A stretch of 36,371 nucleotides of DNA from Pseudonocardia sp. (GTDB taxonomy: Bacteria; Actinomycetota; Actinomycetes; Mycobacteriales; Pseudonocardiaceae), in contig JAJCYC010000101.1 in the NCBI GenBank assembly GCA_029263115.1, positions 1 through 36,371 of the forward strand. Direction: 5' to 3'. Below are positions 1-7,820 of this stretch, piece by piece. Below the pieces are notes generated by a model. It was not told where the DNA came from, did no database searches, and saw only the letters and a program-made list of their open reading frames with translations. Each line of letters begins with the position of its first letter. Positions within the stretch are counted from its first letter, which is position 1. A program made the position numbers and the translations under genes.

Positions 1-923
1 AGGTAGGGCTCGTCGATCTGGCGGGTGCGTAGCAGGTAGGAGGCGATCGCCAGCAGCATCGCGGCCTCGCTGCCCGGCCACGGCGCCAGCCACACGTCGG
101 CGTGTGAGGCGGTGTTGGACATGCGCGGGTCGACCACGATCAGCTTGGCGCCGGCCTGCTTGCCTTCCATGATCCGCTGGGCGTGCGGGTTGAAGTAGTG
201 CCCGGTCTCCAGGTGGCTGGAGAACAGCAGGATGACCTTGGCGTTCGCGTGGTCGGGTGAGGGCCGGTCGTAGCCGCCCCACAGCGTCTGGCCCAGCCGC
301 GCGCCGGACGAGCAGACCTGGGTGTGGCTGTTGTGCCCGTCGCATCCCCAAGCCTGCAGGACCCGCTCGGCGAAGCCGTCCTCGCCCGGCCGCCCGACGT
401 GGTAGGCCACCTCTTCGTTTCGGCCCTCCTGAATGGCGGTGCGGATCCGGCCGGCGATGTCGTCGAGCGCGTCGTCCCAGCTGACTTGTTCCCATTGGCC
501 GCCGCCGCGCTCGCCGGTGCGTCGCAAGGGGTGCAGGATCCGTTCGGGGTCGTTGATCTGGTTGATCGTGGCCGGGCCCTTGGCGCAGTTGCGGCCACGG
601 GACCCGGGGTGCGCCGGGTTGCCTTCGACCTTCTTCACCGAGAGGTCGTCCTTGTCGACGTAGGCCAGCAGGCCGCACGCCGACTCGCAGTTGAAGCAGG
701 TGGTGGGCACCAGCATGTAGTTGTGCGGCACCTTGCGCGGATGGGCCTTGGCGTCGTACTCGACGTGGTTGTCCCAGTCCGAGACCGGCGGGTAGTTGTG
801 CAGGTGTTCGTGCGTCCGTGCGCCGGGCAGCGGGTGCCCGACCTGGGTCGGCGCGTTCGTCGGGGCCGGCGCCGTGGGCGCGGCCGCGGCCGGGGTGGCG
901 TGGTGCGGCACAGTCTCGGTCAT
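1..923 (-). CDS. Molybdopterin/4Fe-4S oxidoreductase, catalytic subunit (N-terminal 307 aa; runs off the left edge)
   Basis: Member of the DMSO-reductase superfamily of Mo-bis-MGD enzymes. Reading leftward from an ATG at 923 (GGAGGT about 8 nt upstream), the protein has a Pro/Ala-rich tail of about 60 residues. It then has a ferredoxin-type cluster motif (TTCFNCESACG, later RNCAKGP) followed by the typical WDDALDDIAGRI and LIVVDPRMSNTA segments of the cofactor domain. No twin-arginine signal is visible, so the soluble part is probably cytoplasmic. The next gene downstream of the promoter is the FeS-NrfD partner at 1008-2546, so the two form a membrane-bound complex. With persulfide dioxygenases nearby, a sulfite-oxidising SoeA-like role is attractive, but polysulfide, thiosulfate or tetrathionate chemistry is equally possible from an N-terminus alone. 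The family is clear; the substrate is not. Confidence 0.88.
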   Translation of the reverse strand, partial: MTETVPHHATPAAAAPTAPAPTNAPTQVGHPLPGARTHEHLHNYPPVSDWDNHVEYDAKAHPRKVPHNYMLVPTTCFNCESACGLLAYVDKDDLSVKKVEGNPAHPGSRGRNCAKGPATINQINDPERILHPLRRTGERGGGQWEQVSWDDALDDIAGRIRTAIQEGRNEEVAYHVGRPGEDGFAERVLQAWGCDGHNSHTQVCSSGARLGQTLWGGYDRPSPDHANAKVILLFSSHLETGHYFNPHAQRIMEGKQAGAKLIVVDPRMSNTASHADVWLAPWPGSEAAMLLAIASYLLRTRQIDEPY

Positions 924-1007
924 CGGCTCGGACCTCCGGCGTGGTGGGCTCGGGTTCGGGAAGATCGGGGTGAGATTAGGGATCGGGCGGCGCGGGACGG
1001 TCGCGGT

Positions 1008-2546
1008 TCAGGACAACGGGACGTCCTGGCCGGCGCGAACGAACACCGACTCGTAGGCCAGCAGCGCCGCCTGGGTGGCCAGGCCCGCCACCGCGACGAG
1101 CACGCCGGCACCGCCGTTCCAGCCGGGCACCGCCACGGCGGCGGCTACGACCGCGAGCGCGACCCCCGCGGTCCAGAACAGGCGGGCGTAGCGGCCGTGG
1201 GTGACCATGTGCGCCGCTGCGGCGGCCGCCTTGCTCGCATGGGTGCCGAGGTATTCCAGCAGCAGCATCAACACGTGAAGCGCGGTGGACAGGACGAATA
1301 CCCGGTGAACCAGTACGAGGTCGGTCGGCGCCGTGCCCGCCAGCAGGCCGGCGACCGCCAGTGCTCCGGATCCGACCATCACCGCCTGCACGACCAGGTG
1401 CCAGAACAGCAGCGGTGACTGCCACAGGTCACGACCCTCGGCCTGGCCGAACAGGAAGGCCGTGTAGCCGGCCACCAGTACGCCGGCCGGAATCCCCAGG
1501 ATGGCCAGCACCGTCCAGATGACCGGCGTCGGGCTCACCAGCCCGATCTCGGTGGCGACGCCGTAGAGCAGCCAGATGCCGGAGACTGCCGCATGCAGGC
1601 CGAGGGCGTAGGCGCCGAGCACCAGCCACGACTTGAAGTTCGACTTGGCCAGCAGGTACCAGAACCGTTCGGGTCGTTTGAGATCCCACACCAGTAGCGC
1701 ACCGGTCGCACCGGTGCCCAGGACGCCCAACGTCGGAGCGACGATCGTGGTGAGCACGCCGAGATCGACACCGAACAGCAGGGCGATGGCGGCGAGGAGC
1801 AGCGCACCGCCACCCACGCCCTTCGCCCACAGGTAGGTGGTGACCCGCCATCCCCACGGTCGTGGATGCGCGGTGTTCAACGTGGTGAGAGCGCCGGATA
1901 CCGGGTCGACCGGCAGGTCCCGCCCGACGTCGAGCCGGTGCGCATCTGGGCTGGAGAACATGTAGGACTGGTCGACCGGCGCGGCCAACGGATCGAGTAC
2001 CGCCCGGTCCGCCCCCAGGTAGAACACGTTCGGCCCGGTGTTCTGCTCGGGAGAGCGCACCGTCACCGGGTTCGAGCTGATCAGTTGCGAGATCCCGCTG
2101 GCGGGGTCGTCCAGATCGCCGACCCAGATCGAGTGGGTCGGACACACCACTACGCAGGCCGGCTCGAGGTTCTCATCGACACGGTGGGCGCAGAAGTTGC
2201 ACTTGGCCGCGGTGTTCGTGTCCGCGTCGATGTAGATCGCATCGTACGGACAACCTTGCATACAACTCTTGCAGCCGATGCAGCGGTCCTTGTCGAAGTC
2301 GACGATGCCGTCCTTGCGCTTGTACAGCGCCTTCGTCGGGCAGATCTTCACGCACGGCGCGTCGGTGCAGTGGTTGCACCGCATCACCCCGAAGTCGCGC
2401 GTGTTGTTCGGGAAGGCGCCCTGGTCGACGTACTTCACCCACGTCCGGAACTGCCCCACCGGCACTTCGTGCTCGGTCTTGCAGGCCACCGTGCAGGCAT
2501 GGCAGCCGATGCAGGTCCGCTGGTCGATAGCGAAGCCGTATCTCAC
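1008..2546 (-). CDS. Fused four-cluster ferredoxin / NrfD-type membrane subunit (electron-transfer partner of the Mo enzyme)
   Basis: 512 aa from a GTG at 2546 with GAGG upstream. Residues 12-22, 57-69, 89-99 and 116-135 give the four Cys clusters (CIGCHACTVAC, CNHCTDAPCVKIC, CIGCKSCMQGC, CNFC...CVVVC), 16 cysteines in all, as in DmsB/PsrB/SoeB subunits. From about residue 235 to the end there are eight or so hydrophobic helices with the NrfD/PsrC pattern. The two subunits are normally separate proteins; here they are one chain. It would pass electrons between the Mo subunit (1-923, 84 bp downstream) and the quinone pool. A sequence matching the local operator palindrome (2627-2636) lies about 80 bp before the start. 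Confidence 0.9.
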   Translation of the reverse strand: MRYGFAIDQRTCIGCHACTVACKTEHEVPVGQFRTWVKYVDQGAFPNNTRDFGVMRCNHCTDAPCVKICPTKALYKRKDGIVDFDKDRCIGCKSCMQGCPYDAIYIDADTNTAAKCNFCAHRVDENLEPACVVVCPTHSIWVGDLDDPASGISQLISSNPVTVRSPEQNTGPNVFYLGADRAVLDPLAAPVDQSYMFSSPDAHRLDVGRDLPVDPVSGALTTLNTAHPRPWGWRVTTYLWAKGVGGGALLLAAIALLFGVDLGVLTTIVAPTLGVLGTGATGALLVWDLKRPERFWYLLAKSNFKSWLVLGAYALGLHAAVSGIWLLYGVATEIGLVSPTPVIWTVLAILGIPAGVLVAGYTAFLFGQAEGRDLWQSPLLFWHLVVQAVMVGSGALAVAGLLAGTAPTDLVLVHRVFVLSTALHVLMLLLEYLGTHASKAAAAAAHMVTHGRYARLFWTAGVALAVVAAAVAVPGWNGGAGVLVAVAGLATQAALLAYESVFVRAGQDVPLS

Positions 2547-2626
2547 GAGGGCACCTCATCTCATCTGGTCGACGGGCGCGCGGGCTACCCCGGCTGAGTG
2601 GCTATCGAGTGTGACACAAGTCCGAA

Positions 2627-2636
2627 TGTTCGTACA
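2627..2636. promoter_or_regulatory. Candidate GntR operator (TGTTCGTACA)
   Basis: One mismatch from the TGTMCGKACA palindrome shared by this locus. It lies about 80 bp upstream of the FeS-NrfD gene start, where a promoter for the Mo-enzyme operon would be. Confidence 0.45.
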
Positions 2637-2674
2637 AGTCGTGCGCAGCTGGATCAGGTGCCCACGGGGGAGCG

Positions 2675-3007
2675 CTAGGGCTCCAGGTCGTCGTCGAGCG
2701 AATCGTCGATGATCACGACATCGACACCGGTGTCGAGGATCCGCCGGGCGAGCGCCACGGTGGCCCTCATCTCCCCGGCATACAGCCACACCAGGTCAGG
2801 TTGCTCGAACTGGACGTGGCCGAGAACGTCCTCCGCCGTGGGCAAAACCCGGGGTAAGAGTGCCGATGTCACTGGGCCCCGCGCGCGCTGCGCAGCGGAA
2901 CGGAGGTCGATCACGACCTCACGGCCGAGCCGGTCGGATCTCCCGCAGAGGTACTCGTCGAAGCACGCTCGTGGAACAGCGGGCCAGGCATCGCGTCGCC
3001 GGCTCAC
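2675..3007 (-). CDS. Rhodanese-like domain protein lacking the catalytic cysteine
   Basis: 110 aa if it begins at the GTG at 3007, just before the recognisable domain (FDEYL...EVVIDLRS). The frame is open further up to 3262, and an ATG at 3142 has a GGAGGG only 2 nt away. Residues 41-85 of that longer form look like low-complexity Arg/Pro and not protein. The end of the domain (VWLYAGEMRATVALA ... VVIIDDSLDD) lines up with the last rhodanese of the protein at 13055-14434 (IWVHCGSGYRAAATG ... VVVIDDSFDD). The comparison shows that the sulfur-carrying Cys is replaced. It is therefore unlikely to be a sulfurtransferase; a binding or regulatory role is inference. The start is uncertain. Confidence 0.6.
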   Translation of the reverse strand: MSRRRDAWPAVPRACFDEYLCGRSDRLGREVVIDLRSAAQRARGPVTSALLPRVLPTAEDVLGHVQFEQPDLVWLYAGEMRATVALARRILDTGVDVVIIDDSLDDDLEP

Positions 3008-3234
3008 ACGATCACGGGTCGTCGCTGCTTCCGCCCCGCACTGGCGAGTAGCTCCGCCGCCTCGCTGGGTTGGGCGGAGCGGACGTCCCCGGGGCCTGGG
3101 CGGGCAGCTGGGATGGGTTCTGCGCGGTGAACGCTGGACCATGACCCTCCCTCGCTCTCGCTGGGCCGCGCACCGTCCAGGTCGGCTGACCTGGGTCCTG
3201 TCGGGACGGTCCACGGCGAGGATCGAGTCGCTAT

Positions 3235-3244
3235 TGTGCGTACA
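3235..3244. promoter_or_regulatory. Candidate GntR operator (TGTGCGTACA)
   Basis: Palindrome-family member with AT-rich flanks, upstream of the leftward Cys-less rhodanese. It argues against a start at 3262 for that gene, because the site would then lie inside the coding region. Confidence 0.5.
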
Positions 3245-3538
3245 TAATGGCCGGATCTGCAAGTACCTCGATTGGTGGTCCCGCGCGGGATCGAGCCCAC
3301 ACTCAGGAGCTGGCCCGCGCGAACGACCGTTTCCTGCGGTCGTGGCCGTGTCGCCGTAGTGAACCTACGGCGAGCCGCAGCCATGTCCGTCGGGAGTGCT
3401 GTTGCCGGTCGCAGCCGACTCGAGCGCGAGGAATCTGTCCGAATCGAGGCCGCGTGACCGGCAGGTCGACGGTCCGGCCCCGGCGGGACGAGGAGCGCGG
3501 CGTTGCTTGCGTATTCAGGTGTGCAGTCGGACTCTTCT
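3245..3538. other. 294-bp stretch with no convincing gene between two operator-like palindromes
   Basis: Short open frames here show no recognisable protein. The stretch could hold the promoter of the leftward rhodanese and an upstream region for the moaA unit. No riboswitch fold is recognised by eye. Confidence 0.4.
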
Positions 3539-3548
3539 TGTCCGGACA
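3539..3548. promoter_or_regulatory. Candidate GntR operator (perfect palindrome TGTCCGGACA)
   Basis: Perfect 12-bp palindrome including its flanking T and A (3538-3549), 31 bp before the ATG of the short peptide at 3580 and ahead of moaA. Confidence 0.6.
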
Positions 3549-3579
3549 ATAGTTCTTTCACACCAAGGAGTGGACCGAC

Positions 3580-3648
3580 ATGTGGTATCCGAAGCGCTCC
3601 GGGCTGCCGTTCATGTGCTGGAACCTGATGTTGCACGGGTGCGCCTAG
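3580..3648 (+). CDS. 22-residue Cys/Trp-containing peptide overlapping the moaA start (leader peptide or small protein)
   Basis: ATG at 3580 preceded at good spacing by AAGGAG, one of the best ribosome-binding sites in the window. The peptide begins MWYPKRSG and ends LMLHGCA; it has Trp2, Trp14, Cys13 and Cys21, and its second half is hydrophobic. Its stop overlaps the likely GTG start of moaA (3639), which implies translational coupling. It sits 31 bp after a perfect copy of the locus palindrome. I do not recognise the sequence. Possible roles are a cysteine- or tryptophan-sensing leader peptide that controls moaA, a tiny membrane peptide, or simply a coupling cistron. A modified-peptide precursor is less likely because the adjacent radical SAM protein is an ordinary MoaA. 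Confidence 0.55.
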   Translation: MWYPKRSGLPFMCWNLMLHGCA

Positions 3649-4748
3649 TAGGCCGGATCGCCATCCCGGACGGCGAGGTTGTGGATCTCGGGCTGCCTGA
3701 CGTGCGTGGGGTCGCGGGCGCAGATCCGGAGCGACCCGATGATCCGCGTCTGCTGGATCGGTTCGGCCGCATCGCCACCGACCTTCGGGTGTCGCTGACC
3801 GACCGATGCAACCTGCGCTGCACGTACTGCATGCCCGCCGAAGGGTTGGACTGGACGCCCAGTGCCGAGCTGCTGTCCGACGACGAGATCGTTCGTCTGG
3901 TCTCGATCGCGGTCGGCCGCCTCGGCGTCACCGGGATCCGGTTCACCGGCGGTGAGCCGACGCTGCGCAAGGGCCTGGAGTCGATCCTGCGGAGAGTGTC
4001 CGCGTTGCGGCCGCGCCCGGAGATCTCGCTGACCACCAACGGCATCGGTCTGGCTCGTCGGGCCGGTGCCTACGCGGCTGCCGGATTGGACAGGTTGAAC
4101 GTCTCCCTGGACACGCTGCAGCGGGACAGGTTCACAGCCATCACCCGGCGGGACCGCTTGCTCGACGTACTGGAAGGGCTGGCCGCCGCGCGCGCCGCCG
4201 GTCTGGATCCGGTGAAGGTGAACACGGTGCTGCTGCGCGGGATGAACGATGACGAGGCCGTCCCGTTGCTGCGCTACAGCCTCGCCGCGGGGTACGAGCT
4301 GCGATTCATAGAGCAGATGCCGCTGGACGCCCAGCATGGCTGGCAGCGGGACGAGATGGTCACCGCCGCCGAGACCCTCACTCGGCTTCGCGCAGCATTC
4401 GATGTCACCCCGGACCCCGCGGCACGCGGTGGCGCCCCCGCTGAACGGTGGGTGGTCAGAGACGTTCCCGGCGGGATGGTTCTCGGTCGGGTCGGTGTGA
4501 TCGCCTCCGTGACCAGGCCGTTCTGCGGCGACTGTGACCGCACTCGCCTCACCGGCGACGGGCAGCTGAGGTCGTGCCTGTTCGCCCGCACCGAGACCGA
4601 CCTGCGGGCGATGCTGCGCGGAGGGTTGCCGGACGAGGAGATCGCCCGCGCGTGGCGGAACGCGATGTGGAACAAAGCGGCGGGCCACGGCATCGACGAT
4701 GCCGCCTTCACACAGCCCGACCGTCCCATGAGCGCGATCGGGGGTTGA
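3639..4748 (+). CDS. moaA: GTP 3',8-cyclase MoaA (molybdenum cofactor biosynthesis)
   Basis: Radical SAM enzyme for the first step of molybdopterin synthesis, GTP to 3',8-cyclo-H2GTP. Visible are the SAM-cluster motif DRCNLRCTYCMPAEG, the GGEPTLRK segment, the C-terminal second cluster (FCGDCDRTRL...RSCLF) and the final Gly-Gly needed for activity. It closely resembles mycobacterial MoaA2 (LLDRFGR, DLRVSLTDRCN, PRPE...TTNGIGLARR). The GTG at 3639 gives 369 aa and overlaps the short peptide before it. A GTG at 3681 gives 355 aa and fits the family N-terminus about as well. No moaC, moaE or moeA is nearby, so this copy probably boosts cofactor supply for the Mo enzyme of this locus. Confidence 0.92.
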   Translation: MRLVGRIAIPDGEVVDLGLPDVRGVAGADPERPDDPRLLDRFGRIATDLRVSLTDRCNLRCTYCMPAEGLDWTPSAELLSDDEIVRLVSIAVGRLGVTGIRFTGGEPTLRKGLESILRRVSALRPRPEISLTTNGIGLARRAGAYAAAGLDRLNVSLDTLQRDRFTAITRRDRLLDVLEGLAAARAAGLDPVKVNTVLLRGMNDDEAVPLLRYSLAAGYELRFIEQMPLDAQHGWQRDEMVTAAETLTRLRAAFDVTPDPAARGGAPAERWVVRDVPGGMVLGRVGVIASVTRPFCGDCDRTRLTGDGQLRSCLFARTETDLRAMLRGGLPDEEIARAWRNAMWNKAAGHGIDDAAFTQPDRPMSAIGG

Positions 4749-4810
4749 CGGTGACGGACCGGCCGCGGCGGACGGCGGTTCCGGTTGCCCGCCTATATGT
4801 ATGGTGTTAT

Positions 4811-4820
4811 TGTACGTACA
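4811..4820. promoter_or_regulatory. Candidate GntR operator (perfect palindrome TGTACGTACA)
   Basis: Perfect palindrome, extended by T and A on each side (4810-4821), 52 bp before the start of the CstB-like gene. The AT-rich stretch just before it (4793-4811) could hold promoter elements. Confidence 0.6.
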
Positions 4821-4872
4821 AAACTTAGGCGGTAGGGCGCTTCGCACACCGTCCAGTAGGAGGTCGATCTGA

Positions 4873-6270
4873 ATGATTCTCGAACAGTTCTACCTGTCGT
4901 GTCTCTCCCAAGCGTCCTACCTGATCGCGGACGAGCAGTCCGGTCGCGCGGTCGTCGTCGACCCGCGTCGTGACGTCGAGCAGTACCTGGTCGCCGCTGG
5001 TGAGCGAGGGTTGCGTATCGAACTGGTGGTGCTCACCCACGTTCACGCCGACTTCGTACCCGGGCACAGCGAGCTGGCCGAGCGCACCGGCGCGGCCATC
5101 GCCATGGGCGAACTGGCGCCGGTCGACTTCGAGTTCCGCGGCCTGACGGACGGCGAGGTGATCTTGCTGGGAGATCCGGCCACCGGCGTGAGCATTCAGG
5201 TGGTGGCCACCCCCGGCCACACCCCGGAGTCGATCACGCTCGCGGTCCGGGAGCACGCCGACGACGACGCGCCGGCCGGACTGCTGACCGGCGACACCCT
5301 GTTCCTCGGCGACGTGGGACGCCCGGACCTGCTGGGCGCCGCCGGCCGGACCTCCGAGGAGATGGCGCGCGACCTGTACCGCTCGCTGCGGGAGAAGATC
5401 CTGCCGTTGCCGGACGAGGTGAAGATCTACCCGGGCCACGGAGCCGGCAGCGCCTGCGGAAAGGCGCTGTCCTCGGAGACGGTGTCCACCCTCGGTGAGC
5501 AACGGAGCGGCAACTACGCGCTGGCCGACATGACAGAGGATGCCTTCGTCGCGGCGGTGACGGACGGCCTCGGTGAGCCGCCGGCATACTTCGAACAGGA
5601 AGTCGCGGTCAACCGCGCTGGGCACAGCAACTTCGACCCTTCGGCCGCGGTGCCCGAGCTTGACGCCGCCGCCGCGACCGAACGTCAGCGCGACGGTGCG
5701 CTACTGCTGGACGTGCGCGACGACCAGATGTTCGCCGCCGGTCACCTGGCCGGCGCGGTGAACGTCGGACTGTCAGGCCGCTTCGCCGAGTTCGCCGCCG
5801 CGGCCCGGGCACCGGAACAGCCGGTCGTGCTGGCCGGATCAGCGGCGGAGGTCACCGAAGCCCGGCTGAGGCTCGCCCGCGTCGGCATCGACACCGTCGT
5901 CGGCAAGTTCACCGACCTGCACGAGCTGTCGGTGAACCAGGAGCTGACCAGCACCCAGAGCAGGCTCACGGCGCGGCAGGCGGCCCAGGCCATCGCCGGC
6001 ATCGAGGGACTGCAGATCGTCGACGTGCGCGGGCCCGGCGAGTTCGCCGACGGAGCCATCCCCGGAGCGGTCAACCTGCCGCTACCGAGGCTGAGGGAGT
6101 CGATGTCCCAGCTCGACACCTCCCGGCCCGTGCTGGTCAACTGCGCCGGAGGCTACCGATCCATCGCCGGAGCCAGCATGCTGCGCGCGAACGGATTCGC
6201 GGACGTCTCCGACCTCCTGGGTGGCTGGAATGCCTGGCAAGCCGACAAGGAAGCCGCCCCGGTGAGTTGA
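4873..6270 (+). CDS. CstB-like persulfide dioxygenase-sulfurtransferase (MBL fold plus two rhodanese domains)
   Basis: 465 aa; ATG at 4873 with AGGAGG nine nt upstream. Residues 1-240 form an ETHE1-type metallo-beta-lactamase fold: THVHAD (His56, His58, Asp60), ATPGHTPES (His116) and LLTGDTLFLGDVGRPDL (Asp141). That is a complete 2-His-1-Asp iron site. Residues about 255-350 are a rhodanese-like domain with no Cys in its loop. Residues about 365-460 are a true rhodanese with Cys424 in VNCAGGYRS. This order matches CstB of staphylococci, which turns low-molecular-weight persulfides plus O2 into thiosulfate/sulfite. It heads a run with the YgaP-like protein and glutaredoxin, behind a perfect operator palindrome. 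Cytoplasmic. Confidence 0.92.
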   Translation: MILEQFYLSCLSQASYLIADEQSGRAVVVDPRRDVEQYLVAAGERGLRIELVVLTHVHADFVPGHSELAERTGAAIAMGELAPVDFEFRGLTDGEVILLGDPATGVSIQVVATPGHTPESITLAVREHADDDAPAGLLTGDTLFLGDVGRPDLLGAAGRTSEEMARDLYRSLREKILPLPDEVKIYPGHGAGSACGKALSSETVSTLGEQRSGNYALADMTEDAFVAAVTDGLGEPPAYFEQEVAVNRAGHSNFDPSAAVPELDAAAATERQRDGALLLDVRDDQMFAAGHLAGAVNVGLSGRFAEFAAAARAPEQPVVLAGSAAEVTEARLRLARVGIDTVVGKFTDLHELSVNQELTSTQSRLTARQAAQAIAGIEGLQIVDVRGPGEFADGAIPGAVNLPLPRLRESMSQLDTSRPVLVNCAGGYRSIAGASMLRANGFADVSDLLGGWNAWQADKEAAPVS

Positions 6271-6339
6271 CGGCGGGTCACCGGATCGGCCAGTACCCGG
6301 AGCGCCTGACGACCCATGAACCAGATAGGAGATTCACCG

Positions 6340-6945
6340 ATGAGCATGACCGAGAATCGTTCGTCCTCCACCAGCATCCGCGCAGCCGAGGTGCAGGCTC
6401 TGATCAGCGCCGACTCGAACGCGAGGCTTCTTGACGTCCGCACCGCGGGCGAGTATCAGACTTCGCATATCGAGGGTTCGGTCAACCTTCCCCTGGACCA
6501 GCTGGACGCCAACACACGCCAGATCGTCAGCGGCGCTCGCGGGCCGATCGTTCTCGTGTGCCAGTCCGGCGGGCGGGCCGAGCAGGCTCACCGGAAGCTG
6601 GTCGAGGCGGGCCTCACCGGTGCCACCGTGCTCACCGGCGGCATGAACGGGTGGACGGCTGCGGGAGCCCCGGTCGAGCGCTCCGGGGAGGAGCGCTGGG
6701 GCCTGGAACGCCAAGTGCGACTGGTCGCGGGGTCGATCGTCCTGCTGTCGGTGATCGTCAGCATCTGGGTACCGGCGGTCCGGTACGTCGCCGGAGCAGT
6801 GGGTGCCGGACTGGTCTTCGCCGCCGTGAGCAACACCTGCACGATGGGCATGCTGCTGGCCAAGCTGCCGTACAACCGGGGTCCCGCGACCGACACGGAC
6901 GCCGCCGTCGCACGGATCACGGGCCGGGCGGACGCCGGCCGGTGA
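6340..6945 (+). CDS. YgaP-like membrane rhodanese (rhodanese plus DUF2892)
   Basis: 201 aa from the ATG at 6340, chosen because AGGAGA stands 7 nt before it; an ATG at 6316 has no such site. Residues 10-115 form a rhodanese with Cys74 in the loop VCQSGGRAE. Residues about 135-195 form the two-helix DUF2892 unit with the conserved SNTCTMG Cys, as in E. coli YgaP. Such proteins carry persulfide sulfur on the inner face of the membrane. It follows the CstB-like gene by 69 bp and probably shares its transcript. It may present sulfane sulfur to the dioxygenase. Confidence 0.88.
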   Translation: MSMTENRSSSTSIRAAEVQALISADSNARLLDVRTAGEYQTSHIEGSVNLPLDQLDANTRQIVSGARGPIVLVCQSGGRAEQAHRKLVEAGLTGATVLTGGMNGWTAAGAPVERSGEERWGLERQVRLVAGSIVLLSVIVSIWVPAVRYVAGAVGAGLVFAAVSNTCTMGMLLAKLPYNRGPATDTDAAVARITGRADAGR

Positions 6946-6982
6946 CCCTGGTCGGGGTCCCGCGGCGGGTCCGGCTCACGGC

Positions 6983-7318
6983 GTGACGGAGCGCCGAGCC
7001 ACGGCCGAGGTCGTTCTCTACACGCGTCCCGGTTGTGCGTTCTGTACGTCGTTGCGCCGCAAGCTTCGCAGGTCGGGCCTGCCCGTCCGCGAGATCGACA
7101 TCTGGCAGGACGGCGCAGCGGCGGAAGTGGTGAGAGCCGCCGCCGGCGGGAACGAGACGGTGCCCACCGTGGTGGTCGGTGACGCGACTCTGGTCAACCC
7201 GTCGTTCCGCCAGGTGCTCGACGTCGTCCGTCAGTTCGCTCCGGAATCGGCCCCTGAGCCGGCTAACCAGCCGGGATGGATTCGCGCTTGGCGTCGATTC
7301 ACCGGTCGTGCGAGTTGA
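6983..7318 (+). CDS. Glutaredoxin / mycoredoxin-like protein
   Basis: 111 aa, GTG start 37 bp after the YgaP-like gene, so probably the last gene of that unit. The thioredoxin-fold motif is YTRPGCAFC with Cys18 and Cys21 (CAFC), and the cis-Pro is in NETVPTVVVGD. Actinobacterial relatives (mycoredoxins) reduce mixed disulfides of mycothiol. Here it could reduce protein or mycothiol persulfides and disulfides produced by the sulfurtransferases. The last 25 residues are a basic tail rich in Trp and Arg of unknown use. The 3' end overlaps the convergent gene at 7299 by 20 bp. Confidence 0.85.
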   Translation: MTERRATAEVVLYTRPGCAFCTSLRRKLRRSGLPVREIDIWQDGAAAEVVRAAAGGNETVPTVVVGDATLVNPSFRQVLDVVRQFAPESAPEPANQPGWIRAWRRFTGRAS

Positions 7319-7721
7319 GCCGGTGCCTCACGACCAACGCGGCGACCGTCCCGAAGACCAGATGCAGCACCAAGCTGGGCCACAACGCCCCGGCGCCCTC
7401 GAACCACGGGACCACTCGTCCGAATAGGACGGGCAGCGCCAGGGTGTTGACCATCAGCCAGTACACCGCGCCGTAGGCCGCCCCCACCAGAAGCGCTTTC
7501 CGAAGGCCTGACCCGCGACCGGCCCGGGACCCGGCGAACGCCAGTGGCAGCGCGCTGATCAGGCCGATGAGGAGGTGGGCGGACAGCAGGGCTCCTCGAT
7601 GGTCGGTGCCGAGCAGCCACTCGACCAGGAGCCGGCCGTAGCGGTTCACCTGATAGCCGCCGGCCGTCAGGAGCATCGCCGGCGGGATCATCGCCACTGC
7701 GCCCGCGAGGCCGCCGACCAC
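7299..7721 (-). CDS. Small integral membrane protein, unknown function
   Basis: 140 aa from a GTG at 7721. The frame stays open upstream to a stop near 7815, but no good start codon lies there, so the N-terminus is uncertain. Four hydrophobic stretches are visible (about residues 3-20, 45-63, 75-95 and 108-130) with short charged loops; no catalytic motif. It lies about 100 bp after the DUF202 pair and points the same way, so it may be cotranscribed with them. I do not recognise the family. Confidence 0.65.
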   Translation of the reverse strand: MVGGLAGAVAMIPPAMLLTAGGYQVNRYGRLLVEWLLGTDHRGALLSAHLLIGLISALPLAFAGSRAGRGSGLRKALLVGAAYGAVYWLMVNTLALPVLFGRVVPWFEGAGALWPSLVLHLVFGTVAALVVRHRLNSHDR

Positions 7722-7820
7722 ACCCGCTGTCAGCCAGCCGCTGCTGCCTCGGGACGAATCCTGTTTGGGCTCAGGTCGCTCGATGCGTCCCCCGCTCGCG
7801 CTGTCATCGGTGCGGTCGGT

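Noticed and set aside
3580..4748. Radical-SAM modified peptide system (short peptide plus MoaA as modifying enzyme)
   Set aside because: The radical SAM protein has both MoaA clusters and the terminal GG and matches mycobacterial MoaA2 closely; no SPASM-type maturase features.
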